Part shown: positions 47,660-57,808 of the stretch, piece after piece
Layout: each line of letters opens with the position of its first letter
Position numbering within the stretch: the first letter of the stretch is position 1
Source: Carettochelys insculpta
Taxonomy: Eukaryota; Chordata; Testudines; Carettochelyidae
DNA length: 64,000 bases
Direction: 5' to 3'
NCBI RefSeq assembly: GCF_033958435.1
Contig: NC_134141.1
Coordinates: forward strand, 101,969,001 to 102,033,000
Program-made: the position numbers and the translations under genes
Notes under the pieces: model-generated
Databases searched by the model: none
What the model saw: only the letters and a program-made list of their open reading frames with translations
Told to the model about the DNA's origin: nothing

Positions 47660-48410
47660 TAGGGCCCTACCAATTCACAACCATGTAAAATGTGTCACAG
47701 ACCATGGGATCTGGTCTTTTGTGTGCTTTCACTTCATACTATAGAGCTTTCAATGGGGAGACCAGTGTTTCTTGCACTGGGGTCATGGCTGAAAAAGGGG
47801 GTTGGGGACCACAAGGTTATTATTTGGGGGATATGATATTGTCACCCTTCTGCACTGCCTTCAGAGCTGGATGGCTGGAGAGCAGTGACTGCTGGCTGGG
47901 CACCCAGCTTCGAAGGCAGCACCCCCAATAAGAGCAGTGTGAATGCAAGAGTGGCAATGATATATTGTGTCATCCTTACTCTTGTGCTGCTGCTGTCAGA
48001 ACTGGGTGGCCAGATAGTGGCAGATGCAGGCCCAGGGCCAAGTGCAGAAGGCAGCAGCACAGAAGTAAGGGTGGCAAAACAAAACCATGCCATCCTTACA
48101 TCAGCATTGCTATTGACAGTGGTTCTGCCTTCAGAGTTGGACTTCTGTCCACCAACGGGCGCTCTCCAGCCACCCAGCATTGAAGGCAACATGGCCACCA
48201 ACAGCCACACAGAGGTAAGAGCAGTAATACTGCAACACTCACATAAAAAAATCTTCTGACCCCTCCACAACTCCTTCTTTGGTCAGGAGCCTTACAATTA
48301 CAAACCTGTGAAATTTCAAATTTAAATATCTGAAATCATAAAATTTATGATTTTTAAATCATATGATCATGACATTGACCAAAATGGACTGTGAATTTGG
48401 TAGGGCCCTA
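47660..48410. mobile_element. hAT non-autonomous element, 751 bp
   Basis: Inverted termini TAGGGCCCTACCAATTCAC and, from the right, TAGGGCCCTACCAAATTCAC. ATTATAAA (47652-47659) and CTTATAAA (48411-48418) form an 8-bp target duplication with one mismatch. The interior has repeated GAAGGCAGC / CAGAGCTGG blocks. The open frames (142 and 124 codons on opposite strands) are not a transposase. Confidence 0.88.
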
Positions 48411-48530
48411 CTTATAAAGAATAATTCAGAAAAGATAGAACAAGTCTATAAGTGTTTTGCTTTTGGGGAATAACAGCTGAGAGAGTCATAGCTGATCATA
48501 GAATCATAGAACAATAGAGCTGGAAGAGAT

Positions 48531-51454
48531 CTAAAAAAGCCATCGCGTCCAGCCCCCTGCTCTAAGCAGGACCAAACCCATCAGATCAGCCCCACCAAGG
48601 GCTTTGTCGAGGCGACACTTACACACCTCCAGGGATGGAGACTCCACTACTTCCCTGAGTAGACCATTCCAATGCTTCACCACCCTCCTAGTGAAAAAGT
48701 TTTTCTTAATATTCAACCTGGACTTTTCCAACCACAACTTGAGACCATTGTTCTGTGTTCTGCCATCTGTGAACAGCCTCTCTTCAGCCTCTTTGCAGCC
48801 TCCATTCAGTAAGGTGAAGGCTGTTATCAAGTCCCCCCTCAATCTTCTCTTCTGCAGACTAAACAGTCCCAATTCCCTCAACCTTTCTTCATAAGTCGTA
48901 TGCTCCAGCCCCCTAATTATTTTGGTCGCCCTCCACTGGGCCCTCTCCAGTGTATCCACATCCTTCCTATAAATGGGGGCCCAGAACTGGACACAGTACT
49001 CCAGATGCAGCCTCACCAAAGCCGAATAAAGAGGAATAATCACTTCTCTGGATCTACTGGCAACGCTCCTCTTGATGCAACCTTATATGTCATTAGCTTT
49101 TTTGGCTACAACGGCACACTGTTAACTCATGTCCAGCTTCTCGTCCACTACAACTCCCAGATCGTTTTCAGCAAAACTACTACCGAGGCAGTCGGACCCC
49201 AGCCTGTAACAATGCTTGGGATTCTTCCAGCCCAAGTACAGGACTCTGCACGTGCCCTTATTGAACCTCATCAGATTTCTTGCAGCCCAGTCTTCCAATT
49301 TGTCTAAGTCAGTCTGGACCCTGTCCCGACCCTCCAGTGTATCTACCTCTCCCCCTAGCTTCGTGTCATCCGCAAACTTGCTGAGGGTGCAATCCAACCC
49401 CTCATCCAGGTCATTGATAAATACGTTGAACAGAACAGGACCAGAATCGAACCTTGGGGCACTCCACTAGAAACCAACCACCATCCCGACATCGAGCCAT
49501 TGATCACTACCCTCTGGGGCCGACCTTCTAGCCAGCTTTCTATCCATCTTACTGTCCATTTATCCAATCCACATTCCTTTAACTTGCCAACAAGAATATT
49601 GTGGGAGACCATATCAAAAGCTTTGCTAAAGTCAAGATAAATCACATCCATTGATTTTCTCCTATCCACAGAGCCAGTTATCTCATTGTAGAAACTAATC
49701 AGATTGGTCAGGCATGACTTGTCCTTTATGAATCCATGCTGACTATTCCTGATCACTCTCTCCTCCTCCTCCAAGTGCTTCTGAATGACTTCCTTGAGGA
49801 GCCCCTCCATGATTTTTCCAGGGACTGATGTAAGACTGACTGGCCTATAGTTCCCTGGATCATCCTTCTTCCCTTTTTCAAAGATGGGCACTAAATTTGC
49901 CTGTTTCCAGTCATCCGGGATCTCTCCCAATCTCCACGACTTTTCAAAGATAACGGCCAAGGGCTCGTCAACAACATACGCCAACTCCCTCAGAACCCTA
50001 GGATGAATTAGGTCTGGGCCCATCGATTTATGTACATTTAGCTTTTTTAGATAGCTCCTAACCTGTTCTTTCCCAACCAAAGGCTGTCCGCTTTCATCCA
50101 ACAATGCATCACTTATCACATTAGTCCGGGAGCTGTCTTTGTCCGTGAAGACAGAGACAAAGAAAGCATTAAGTACTTCAGCTTTCCCTACATCATCTGT
50201 CACTGGGTTACCTCCCTCATCCAGTAGGGGCCCCATGCCCTCTCTGATCACCTTCTTCTTGGTAACATGCCTGTAGAAACTTTTCTTGTTATCCTTCACA
50301 TTCCTCGTGAGTCGCAATTCCAGTTGTGCTTTCACCTTCCTGATAACTGCCATACATTCTTGAGCTATACGTTTATACCCCTCCCTAGACATCTGTCCCA
50401 GTTCCCACTTTGTGTGCCCAAGTTTTCCAAGGATTTCCCCGTTAAGCCAGTCTGGTCTCCTACCATATTTACTTCTCTTGCTGCGCATTGGGACAGTTTC
50501 TTTCTGTGCCTTCAGTGAGGCTTCCTTAAAATACTGCCAGTTTTCATGGACTCCTTTCCCCTTCATGGTAGCATCCCATGGGATTCTGCCCATCAGGTTC
50601 CTGAAGGAATCAAAGTCTGCTTTTCTGAAGTCCAAGGTGTGTAATTTGCTGCTCTCTTTCCTTCCTTTGGTCAGAATCCTGAAGTCTACCATCTCATGAT
50701 CACTGCTTCCCAGGTTGTCCCCCACCTCTACCTTCCTTATTAGTTCCTCCCTGTTTGTAAGCAGCAGGTCAAGCCACGCATGATCTCTGGTTGGGTCCTT
50801 CAGCACTTGTACCAAGAAGTAATCCCCAGCATTCTCCAGAAATTTCCTGGACTGCTTGTGTACTGCCAGATTGGTCTCCCAACAGATGTAAGGGTAATTG
50901 AAGTCCCCCACGATAACGAGAGCCTGTGATCGGGAAACTTCTCTCAGTTGTCTTAAAAAAGCCTCATCTACCTCATCATCCTGATTTGGCAGCCTGTAGC
51001 AGACACCAACCACCACATCTCCAGTGCTGCCTAAACCACTTAGCTTGACCCATAGATTCTCAACAGGCTTTTCTCCCTCTATGTACTGGAGTTCCAAGCA
51101 ATCATAGTGCTCTCTTACATACAGTGCAACCCCTCCTCCTTTTCTCCCTTACTTGTTCTTCCTGAACAGTTTATACCCTTTCATGGCAGTGCTCCAGTCA
51201 TGCGAGTACTCCCACCAAGTCTCTGTTATTCCAATCAAGTCATAGTTCTTGGACTGAGCCAGGGCTTCTAATTCCTCCTGCTTGTTACCCAGGCTTCTGG
51301 CATTGGTGTACAAACGCCTAAGATAACCAGTTGATCTCCCCGCCCTCACTATACGAAGCAAGGGTCCACTTTTGTTGTACATTCCTCTTTGCATTTCTTC
51401 CCAGCCTCCAAGTTCCTTTCTACCCACAGGGTTCCGGTCACCTTCCCCCAGCAA
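48531..51454 (-). pseudogene. CR1 ORF2: endonuclease plus reverse transcriptase, lightly disabled
   Basis: Reading on the minus strand, the N-terminal endonuclease (51454-50690) shows YTNARSLGNKQEELEAL, GITETWW, VGDFNYP and GSSDHEMVDF. The RT then shows [66 protein letters not shown] and the catalytic FADDTKLGG. The C-terminal region ends at 48531. Visible lesions are one in-frame stop (about 51148), a 1-nt deletion near 49445 just before the FADD box, and in-frame stops at 49122-49124 and 49083-49085. Everything else is open, so the copy is relatively young. ORF2 starts two bases after the ORF1 stop, an arrangement that may allow coupled translation in CR1. Confidence 0.92.
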
Positions 51455-51456
51455 AC

Positions 51457-51890
51457 CTAGTTTAAAGGTCTCCTCACTAAGTTTGCAAGCCTACTTGCAA
51501 AAATGCTCCTTCCTCTCTTGGTTAGGTGGACCCCATCTCTTCCCAATAATCCTTGTGCCCGGAACAGCATCCCATGATCAAAGAATCCAAAGCCCTCTTT
51601 CCGACACCACCTGCATAACCATGCATTTACTTCCTCAATTCAACGGTCCCTACCTAGCCCTTTCCCTTCGACAGGAAGGATGGACGAGAACACCACTTGT
51701 GCTCCAAATTCTTTGACCCTTCTTCCCAGTGCCACATAATCTGCAGTAACCCGCTCAAGGTCATTCTTGGCCGTGTCATTAGTTCCCACATGCAGAAGTA
51801 GGAAGGGGTAGTATTCCGAAGGCTTGAGCAGTTTTGTAAGGCTCTGTCACATCCTGATGACAACACTCTTTTCATTCCACTATATCTCAG
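51457..51890 (-). pseudogene. CR1 ORF1, C-terminal esterase-like part
   Basis: On the minus strand it reads YYPFLLLHVGTNDTAKND, then VKEFGAQVVFSSILPV, FGFFDHGMLF and LLGRDGVHLTKRG, and ends at a TAG at 51459-51457. The GTND and DGVHL blocks are those of the SGNH/GDSL-type esterase domain reported for CR1 ORF1. One in-frame stop follows GLGRDR, and another lies near the truncated 5' edge. The N-terminal part is missing. Confidence 0.82.
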
Positions 51891-52359
51891 GAGACTGTTC
51901 AACAGCGGCTACTAAAGTTAGACATTTTAAAATCAGCAAGTACTGACAACCTACATCCCAGAGTTTTAAAAGACCTCACTGGATCACTAGTGCTGATTAT
52001 TCAGTAAGTCTTATAACACTGGAGAAGATTCAGAAGTCTGGAAGAAAGTTTGTTATGCCAGTATTTAATAAGGGTAATGGAATGACCAGGTAATTTATAG
52101 TCTGGACAGTTGGACATCGATCCCAGGCAAGATGATGGAATGGCTGATATGCAACTCAATTAATTAAAGGAAGGTAATGTAATTAATCATCATAGGTTTA
52201 TGGAAAACAGATCATGCCAAACAAACTTGATTCTGGCCTTTGTGAGGCATCTGACCTGGGCTTGCATGATATTTTGGTTACAAAAATAGAAGAGCATGAA
52301 ATGAACATGGCATACATTAAATATACTAGAAGCTGGCAAGTTTGTCATCTTCTAGATGT

Positions 52360-52625
52360 TTGCAAATTGATTCCTTCATTATTTACTCCCTTATATTTTT
52401 GATTCCTGAAGTTAACAGGTCTGCAGTTCTCCAGATTGCCATTATTTCTTTTTTTATACACTGGAATCTCTCTTACCGTTCATGAGGTTTTGAAGATAAG
52501 CACTAATGGCTTGGCTCCTCAGTCAGCTCCTTGAGTATTTTAAGATGTGTTTCATCCGGCCGTGGTGACTTGAAGATATCTAATTTGTCTAAGTAATTTT
52601 TAATTTTGACATTTAGGAATAAAAC
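52360..52625 (-). pseudogene. Old LINE RT fragment (CR1/L3-like)
   Basis: The minus strand reads YLDKLDIFKSPRPDETHLKI, LKELTEE, then with a break GNNGNLENCRPV. This is the start of a CR1-type RT domain. It points against the plus-strand LINE immediately to its left. Confidence 0.7.
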
Positions 52626-54304
52626 ATGTAGATGAAATTTACAGGTTAGGCAATGAGTATCACAGGCCAGAGGAGGTGAAGGCTCCCCAAACAAACATGG
52701 CCCTGTCCATGCTTCACCCCCAAAGCGTTCTCCTGCAGCTTGCTCTTCCTCCATGGTGGCCACGCTCTTCTTGATACCCTTACTCAGACCTCTTCCCCCA
52801 AAGTGGATGGGGGATGGAACTAGGGTGGCTCTCCAAGCTGTCCAGGACTCAGTGGGGCTGAGGCCAGGCTGCACTGTGCTCTGGGGTTGGGCCTGCCCAG
52901 CCAGGCTGTAGCTGGGATGAAGCATCCAGAACTTTGTCTGGATGGGGCAGAACTTCTCCAGCCATGGTGGGGAGCTCGAGGCTCTGATAGGAAAGGGGCA
53001 GGGCCTCAGGTGGAAGGGGTGGGACAGAGGCCAGGGCAAGCCTCTCCAAATGGGACATTCATGCAGTGCCTATTGGGTGACCTATCCTGGAAGCAGTGCC
53101 TGAAAAAGATTTGGGGGTTATGGTGTCAGAAAATGTACCAGAGTTGTGCATCCTACTTGTCTTGCTATGACGTGTGAGTCCTGAGCACACTACTGAGGAT
53201 GTGAGGGAGTGTGGCAATGCTGTGAAAAAGTATTTCATTTCAGGACCACTAGTCTGTGTGGAAGTTGTGAGACACTCTCCACCCTTTCCATTAAGCAAGA
53301 CGATCTAAGCATTTGCAGAGAGAGTGAGGGGAGAGAGACATGCCAAAGTCCAACCATGTTGGTCCTTTTTATGGATGAGGGGATAGTTCTGGGAGCCAGG
53401 AACAGGTTGTCAGTATTTCAGTAAATCTCTAGAGAAGTAAGAAACAAATTCGAAACTGAAATACATTCCCCCTTATGGTCTTTTTCTCACCATTGAGCCC
53501 AATTATTTTTAAATGGGAGGGGGGCATAGGCATCTAGAAATCCTATAAATATGTTGATAGCAAGGCTGCATGTTCCCAGTTGTCCTGTTAGAAGAATTCA
53601 CTACAGAAAACTAAAGCCATTTCTGTAATGAAAGTACCAAAGTAGATTTTTGCCTATAAGGTAGATGTTACTATACATTTCACTCTTGAATGTCTAAATA
53701 ACGCTTGCATACATGTAAGTGAGTCAAATTTAAAGTCTCAGTGATTTGAAACTGTTCACTTTATATTTTTGACTGCATGGTGCAAACACCTTAAGCATTA
53801 TTTGCAATTACTTCTAAAGCTGAGAAACCAGCAACAGAAACATGCACAGGGTGACTCCATGATAAAAAGGAGTTTGGCCGAGTTAGAATCTAGTGAGTAA
53901 TTATTTTATTTTTCATGTTTCCTTCTGACTAGCTATTTGGAAATGAGAATTAGGAAAACATGTTACCATGGTTGGAATAACTGATTCAGTCTAAAAGTGT
54001 GAATGGAAGCCAATATGTGATGAGACTGTTTGTGGTGAAGAAAGGTATAAAAAGTTGGCAGCGCAGGGAGAAGCTGTGTGTGTGCATGCACATGTGTAAG
54101 AGGCAAGGCTGAGATGGAAATAGAAGAGAGTTTGTTCGAGTGAAACTTGAGGAGTGTCAGATCATCTCCTTTGCACATTAAAAAGCCTACCAGTGAGCGC
54201 TGCACACAGCTGCTGCCACTCCATCACCTAACACTTCTTGGAGGCAACCTGGCTGTGGCAGAATGTATATTGTGGGAAAATTTGCCCTTGTAATATGCTA
54301 TAAT
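52626..54304. other. Intronic sequence with a GC-rich block at 52655-53060
   Basis: CACAGGCCAGAGGAGGTGAA (52659-52678) has an inverted counterpart at 59955-59985 (CTTCCTCTGGCCTGTGATAC). A dispersed repeat spanning 52655-53060 is likely, class unknown. The 178-codon minus-strand frame joins this block to the LINE fragment by chance. Confidence 0.4.
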
Positions 54305-54440
54305 AATGAATATGACAGTGGGCTGGCAATAAGAAAGATGTGGTTTCCATTCCTAGGTCTCCTCCTGTGATGCTCTGGGGATATCATTTTACTTCTCTGT
54401 GCCTCCTACCCCAGGCTGTCCATCTTGAATGCTTTCACTG
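54305..54440 (+). repeat. MIR-like SINE fragment
   Basis: ATGACAGTGGGCTGGCAATA, TTTCCATTCCTAGGTCTCCT, GGGGATATCATTTTACTTCT and CTGTGCCTCCTACCCC follow the MIR core order with heavy decay. Confidence 0.5.
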
Positions 54441-54489
54441 TAGGCTCTTTGGAGCAAACACTTTCTTGCTGCTATATACCGGTACAAGG

Positions 54490-55480
54490 TAACTAATATC
54501 TGATGGGGCCTCTAGGAGTGGGACTCAGGGCTCCCCTCCCAGCATCTGGCCTGCAGCAAGCTAGGGATGCGGAGCCCCAAGCCTCATGGGCCATAGTCAG
54601 GCAAGCCAGGGCTGGCTCCAGCCTAGGGGTGCTGCATGGTCGGGGCAGGAAGCAGCCCCATGTGCTGTTCACTGTCCCCTGGCTGGGGGAATGGGAGCAC
54701 CCTGTTCAATGGAGAGGCTTCCCCCACCACTCTGGCTGGAATTCCAGCCAATCAGAGCAGCAGGAGGGCACTACCCGGGCCATGGGAGAAAAGCCTCTCC
54801 AGGGAGCATTTCCTCATGCTGCCACCAGCCGGGGGAGGGGGCAGCAGTGGCAGCAAATGAAGGAAAGTGCCCCCACATTAACCAGACCCCCCCTCACCCC
54901 TGAATCTCCCTTCCTACCCAGATCTTCCAGCCCACTGCTGTACCCTCTTCTTATCCAAACCCTCTTCCCTCCTAAACTGTCCACCACCCCCACCTGCTGC
55001 TGCACTCCCCTCTTGCCCACCCCTTCACCCCAGCCTGTTCTTGTACGTTCCCTCCCAGCCTGTTCCTGCACCTTCTCTCCTGCCCAAACTCCTGACCTCC
55101 AGCCCACGCCTGAAACTCCGACTGTTGTCCCCAGCCCACTTATGCACCTTATCGCCCACCCACATCCCCCAACCCCAGCCTACTCCTTCATGCACTCTTC
55201 TGTCCAGGCCTCCCACCCGTAGCCTGTTCCTGCAGCCTCCTTCTGGCACAGAACCCAAACGCCCACATCCATACCTCTTCTGCACCCTCCGTTCCCCTCA
55301 GATCCACATCCCCAGCCCACTCCCTGGCAGCCGCTTCCCACACACTGAACCCTGAATCCCACATTTTTGATTCTATCCTGGCCCCCAAAAGAGTTAATCT
55401 GGTCTGGGGGAAGCCCTGAACCTCAGTCCTCCCTCCAACCCACCTGCTCTGTTGGTGGAGCATGAGGGAAGTGAGGTGTC
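54490..55480. repeat. GC-rich repeat with C-rich minisatellite-like interior
   Basis: From about 54890 to 55350, loosely repeated units of the type CCCAGCCTGTTCCTGCACCC recur every ~30-40 bp, on a C-rich plus strand. The 239-codon plus frame and opposing minus frames come from this composition. Termini are not defined. A hAT-type host element is possible. Confidence 0.55.
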
Positions 55481-55770
55481 TCATTCCAGGGCTGCATGAG
55501 TGAGTCTTTTATGTGACCCCCCAACTGATTTGTCAGTGGCAGCTGACCCACAAACATTCACCACCTGAGCTCTATACCTATTGCAATCTCATCTCCTGTT
55601 GTTCTTGCCCCTAAGAGTCCCAGCTGTCTGGATTCTGGACTGTGCATAAAGTTACAAAGAATACATGAATTACTTCCCTGGCCGAAAATATTCAGAAGTT
55701 TGCCAGCCATGAAATAAATTCTCCTCCCCTCCTCTGTATTGTCTGTGGTTTGCTTTACAAAGTTAAATTA
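55481..55770. other. Intronic sequence
   Basis: Nothing recognised. Confidence 0.4.
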
Positions 55771-56399
55771 AAAACAAGGAGTCTGGTGGCACCTTAAAGA
55801 CTAACACTTTTTTTGTTATGGTATAAGCTTTCATGAGTTGCAACTCACTTCATCAGATGCGTGAAGTGAAAGTAGAAGAAACAGATGATTGGGACACAGA
55901 GATGGGAATCTTATATCGGAGCTATATTAATCGGGATAGGTGTGGGTAAGGAGGTGAAAATACCTAAAGGGGAAAAATTACATATTGTAATGACAAATAA
56001 CAAGTACTCCTGTAGAACCTTAGAGACTAACAAATGTATTAGGTCATGAGCCTTCTTGGGTAAGACCCATTTCTTTTTGTAAAGAGAGAACCATTCCCAG
56101 TCACTGTGCAGGCCCATTCTGATGATGTCAGATTTGTGTATGAACTGCAGTTCAGCAGTTTCATGTTGCTGTCTGTTTTTGAAAGTTTTTTGTTTGAGAA
56201 TGGCAATTTTCAAGTCTGTAACTGTATGTCTAGGGAGGTTACAATGTTCTCCCACTGGTTTTTGTATATTACCGTTCATGATTTCTGACTTGAGTTCATT
56301 TATTCTGTTGCATAGAGACAGTTTAGTTTGTCCAATGTCTGAGTGATTAAACCAAATGCAGTTGTATCTTTGGGTGTGACTGTTCTCACCCACAACCAT
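55771..56399 (-). mobile_element. Penelope-like element 3' part with GIY-YIG relic
   Basis: On the minus strand from 56399, the open frame reads GQTKLSLCNRINELKSEI, PVGEHCNLPRHTVTDLKIAI, ETAELQFIHKSDIIRMGL. This matches the C-terminal GIY-YIG endonuclease of Penelope-like elements (GQT.RSL..RI, PV..HFNLPGH). A second PLE terminal fragment (about 55985-56090) interrupts it, after which the frame resumes (TICNFSPLG). The element ends leftwards with a hammerhead-like core and the conserved terminal block near 55771. Confidence 0.8.
55829..55856 (-). ncRNA. Hammerhead ribozyme-like core in Penelope-like terminus
   Basis: Minus strand: CTGATGA (55856-55850), stem-loop GTGAGTTGCAACTCAT, GAAA (55832-55829), then GCTTATACC. 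This copy keeps both conserved boxes. As in the others, one A lies between the first box and the stem. Confidence 0.45.
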
Positions 56400-57808
56400 T
56401 TCAGATTTGGTGACAATTTATACCTTTAAGTCAGTGGCACAGCTATGGGTACTCACTTGGCCCTACAGTACACCAAGATTTTTATGCCTGACTCAGGGAT
56501 GAGAGCTGAGGAAGCATTGTTCTAAGGCCCCCTAATCTGTGAACTACATTGATGACATCTTCCTCATCTGGACCCTGAAAAGGAGGAACTTGAGTTATTC
56601 CACTGAGATTTGAACAATTTCCACCTTATCATCAGTCTTAGCCTGGATATCTGCACACGAAAGATCCACTTCCTGTACATTACAGCACACAACATGCACA
56701 TAAACACTACCCTATATCAGAAACCTTCTGACCACTCTGCTTATCTGCATGCCTCCAGCTTTCCTCCAGAACACCTCACCTGATCCATTTCTACAGCCAA
56801 GCCAAGGCCTAAGATACAACCACATTTGCTCCCATCCCTGAGGAAGATAAACACCTAAGATAGCTCTCAAACATTCTTAAAACTACAGTACCCAACAAGA
56901 GAAGTGAAAAAACAGTTTGACAAAGCCAGGAGGGGACCCAGAAGTCATCTACTGCAGGACAGACCCAACAAAAAAAGCCACAGAATGCCATTGGCCATCA
57001 CCTATAGCTCCCAGCTAAACCTTCTCCAACACATCATCGAGGATCCTACAACTTATCCTAGGTGACTATCTTGCACTCTCTCATACCTTCAGAGGCAGGC
57101 CAGTTCTCACTTAGACACTCACTACTAACCACATGCCCCACAACAGACATACTAACCAAGAAACCAATCCCTGCAACAAATACGGTTGCCAACTCTGGCC
57201 ACACATTAACCCTAATAGCACCATTATGGGACCTAACCACATCAGCCGTACCATCAACGGCTTGTTCACCTGCACGTCTACTAATGTGATATGTCGTCAT
57301 GTGCTAGCAATGCCCTTCTACCATTTACATTGGATGAATTGAATTGTCTCCACACAAAAAAATAAATGGACACAGATCGGACATCATGAATGGTAACCTA
57401 TGGAAGCCAGTGGGAACTTTTTAACCTTCTCTGGACACACAGTTACACACTTGAAAGCTGCCATTCTACAGCAAGAAAACTTCAAAAGCAGTCTGCAATG
57501 TGAAATTGCTGAGCTGCAATTTTTATGCAACTTTGACACCATCAGAATGGGTCTGAATGGGGCTGGGAAGGGCTCTCTGATTACAATAAGTAATTTTCCT
57601 CTTTAGGTTCTCTTATCTTCTTATCCCCATCCACCCTGATTGTAACACTCCCATCTCTGTATCCCTACTATCAGTTTCTTTTTCTTTCACTACATGCATC
57701 TGATGAAGTGAGCCGCATCTCACAAAAGCCTATGCCACAGTAAAACTTAGTCTTTGAGGTGCTAACTGACTCCTTGTTTACTAACATGGCTACCTCTCCG
57801 AAACCTGT
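56400..57808 (+). mobile_element. Penelope-like element with RT and GIY-YIG relics
   Basis: The plus strand opens within RT: VSGTAMGTHLALQYTKIF (about 56430-56490), then the catalytic NYIDDIFLIW (56542-56571). A decayed thumb region follows. The GIY-YIG area has NGLFTCTSTNVIC (57255-57295) and GHTVTHLKAAILQQENFK, IAELQFLCNFDTIRMGL (57435-57560). The terminus has CTGATGA (57700-57706) with AAAA replacing GAAA, and ends CTAACATGGCTACC. Numerous stops show it is inactive. It lies head to head with the minus-strand fragment at 55771-56399. Confidence 0.83.

Larger units (their letters stand above)
48495..51890 (-). mobile_element. Nearly complete CR1 LINE
   Basis: The 3' end on the left has the ATCATAGAATCATAG terminal repeat and GCTGGAAGAGATCTAAAAAAG; the 5' end is near 51890, inside ORF1. 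It carries a partial ORF1 and an almost intact ORF2 (separate entries). It lies inside the older plus-strand LINE, so it is younger than that copy. The 5' end is truncated within ORF1, as is usual for CR1. Confidence 0.93.
46770..52330 (+). pseudogene. Ancient LINE (CR1/L3-like) broken by three insertions
   Basis: Pieces of one plus-strand ORF2 can be read in order. An endonuclease end with GSSDHDRVTF lies near 46812-46841. A middle part IKELKKSDYGRKGQEEKS, then GPLLDGNGGI, is at 47480-47659. A short stretch follows at 48411-48490. An RT start reads DILKSAST, LHPRVLKDLTG (about 51920-51985), then SCQTNLI near 52212. Insertions at 47105-47427, 47660-48410 and 48495-51890 separate them. Stops and frameshifts are frequent, so this is a very old copy. 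Sequence before 46770 is not assigned. Confidence 0.7.

Noticed and set aside
54503..55222. 239-codon plus-strand open frame
   Set aside because: Lies in a C-rich repeat with long frames on both strands. Composition explains it and there is no domain signature.
55911..56399. 162-codon frame as a host gene
   Set aside because: It is the GIY-YIG part of a Penelope-like element with a nested fragment inside.
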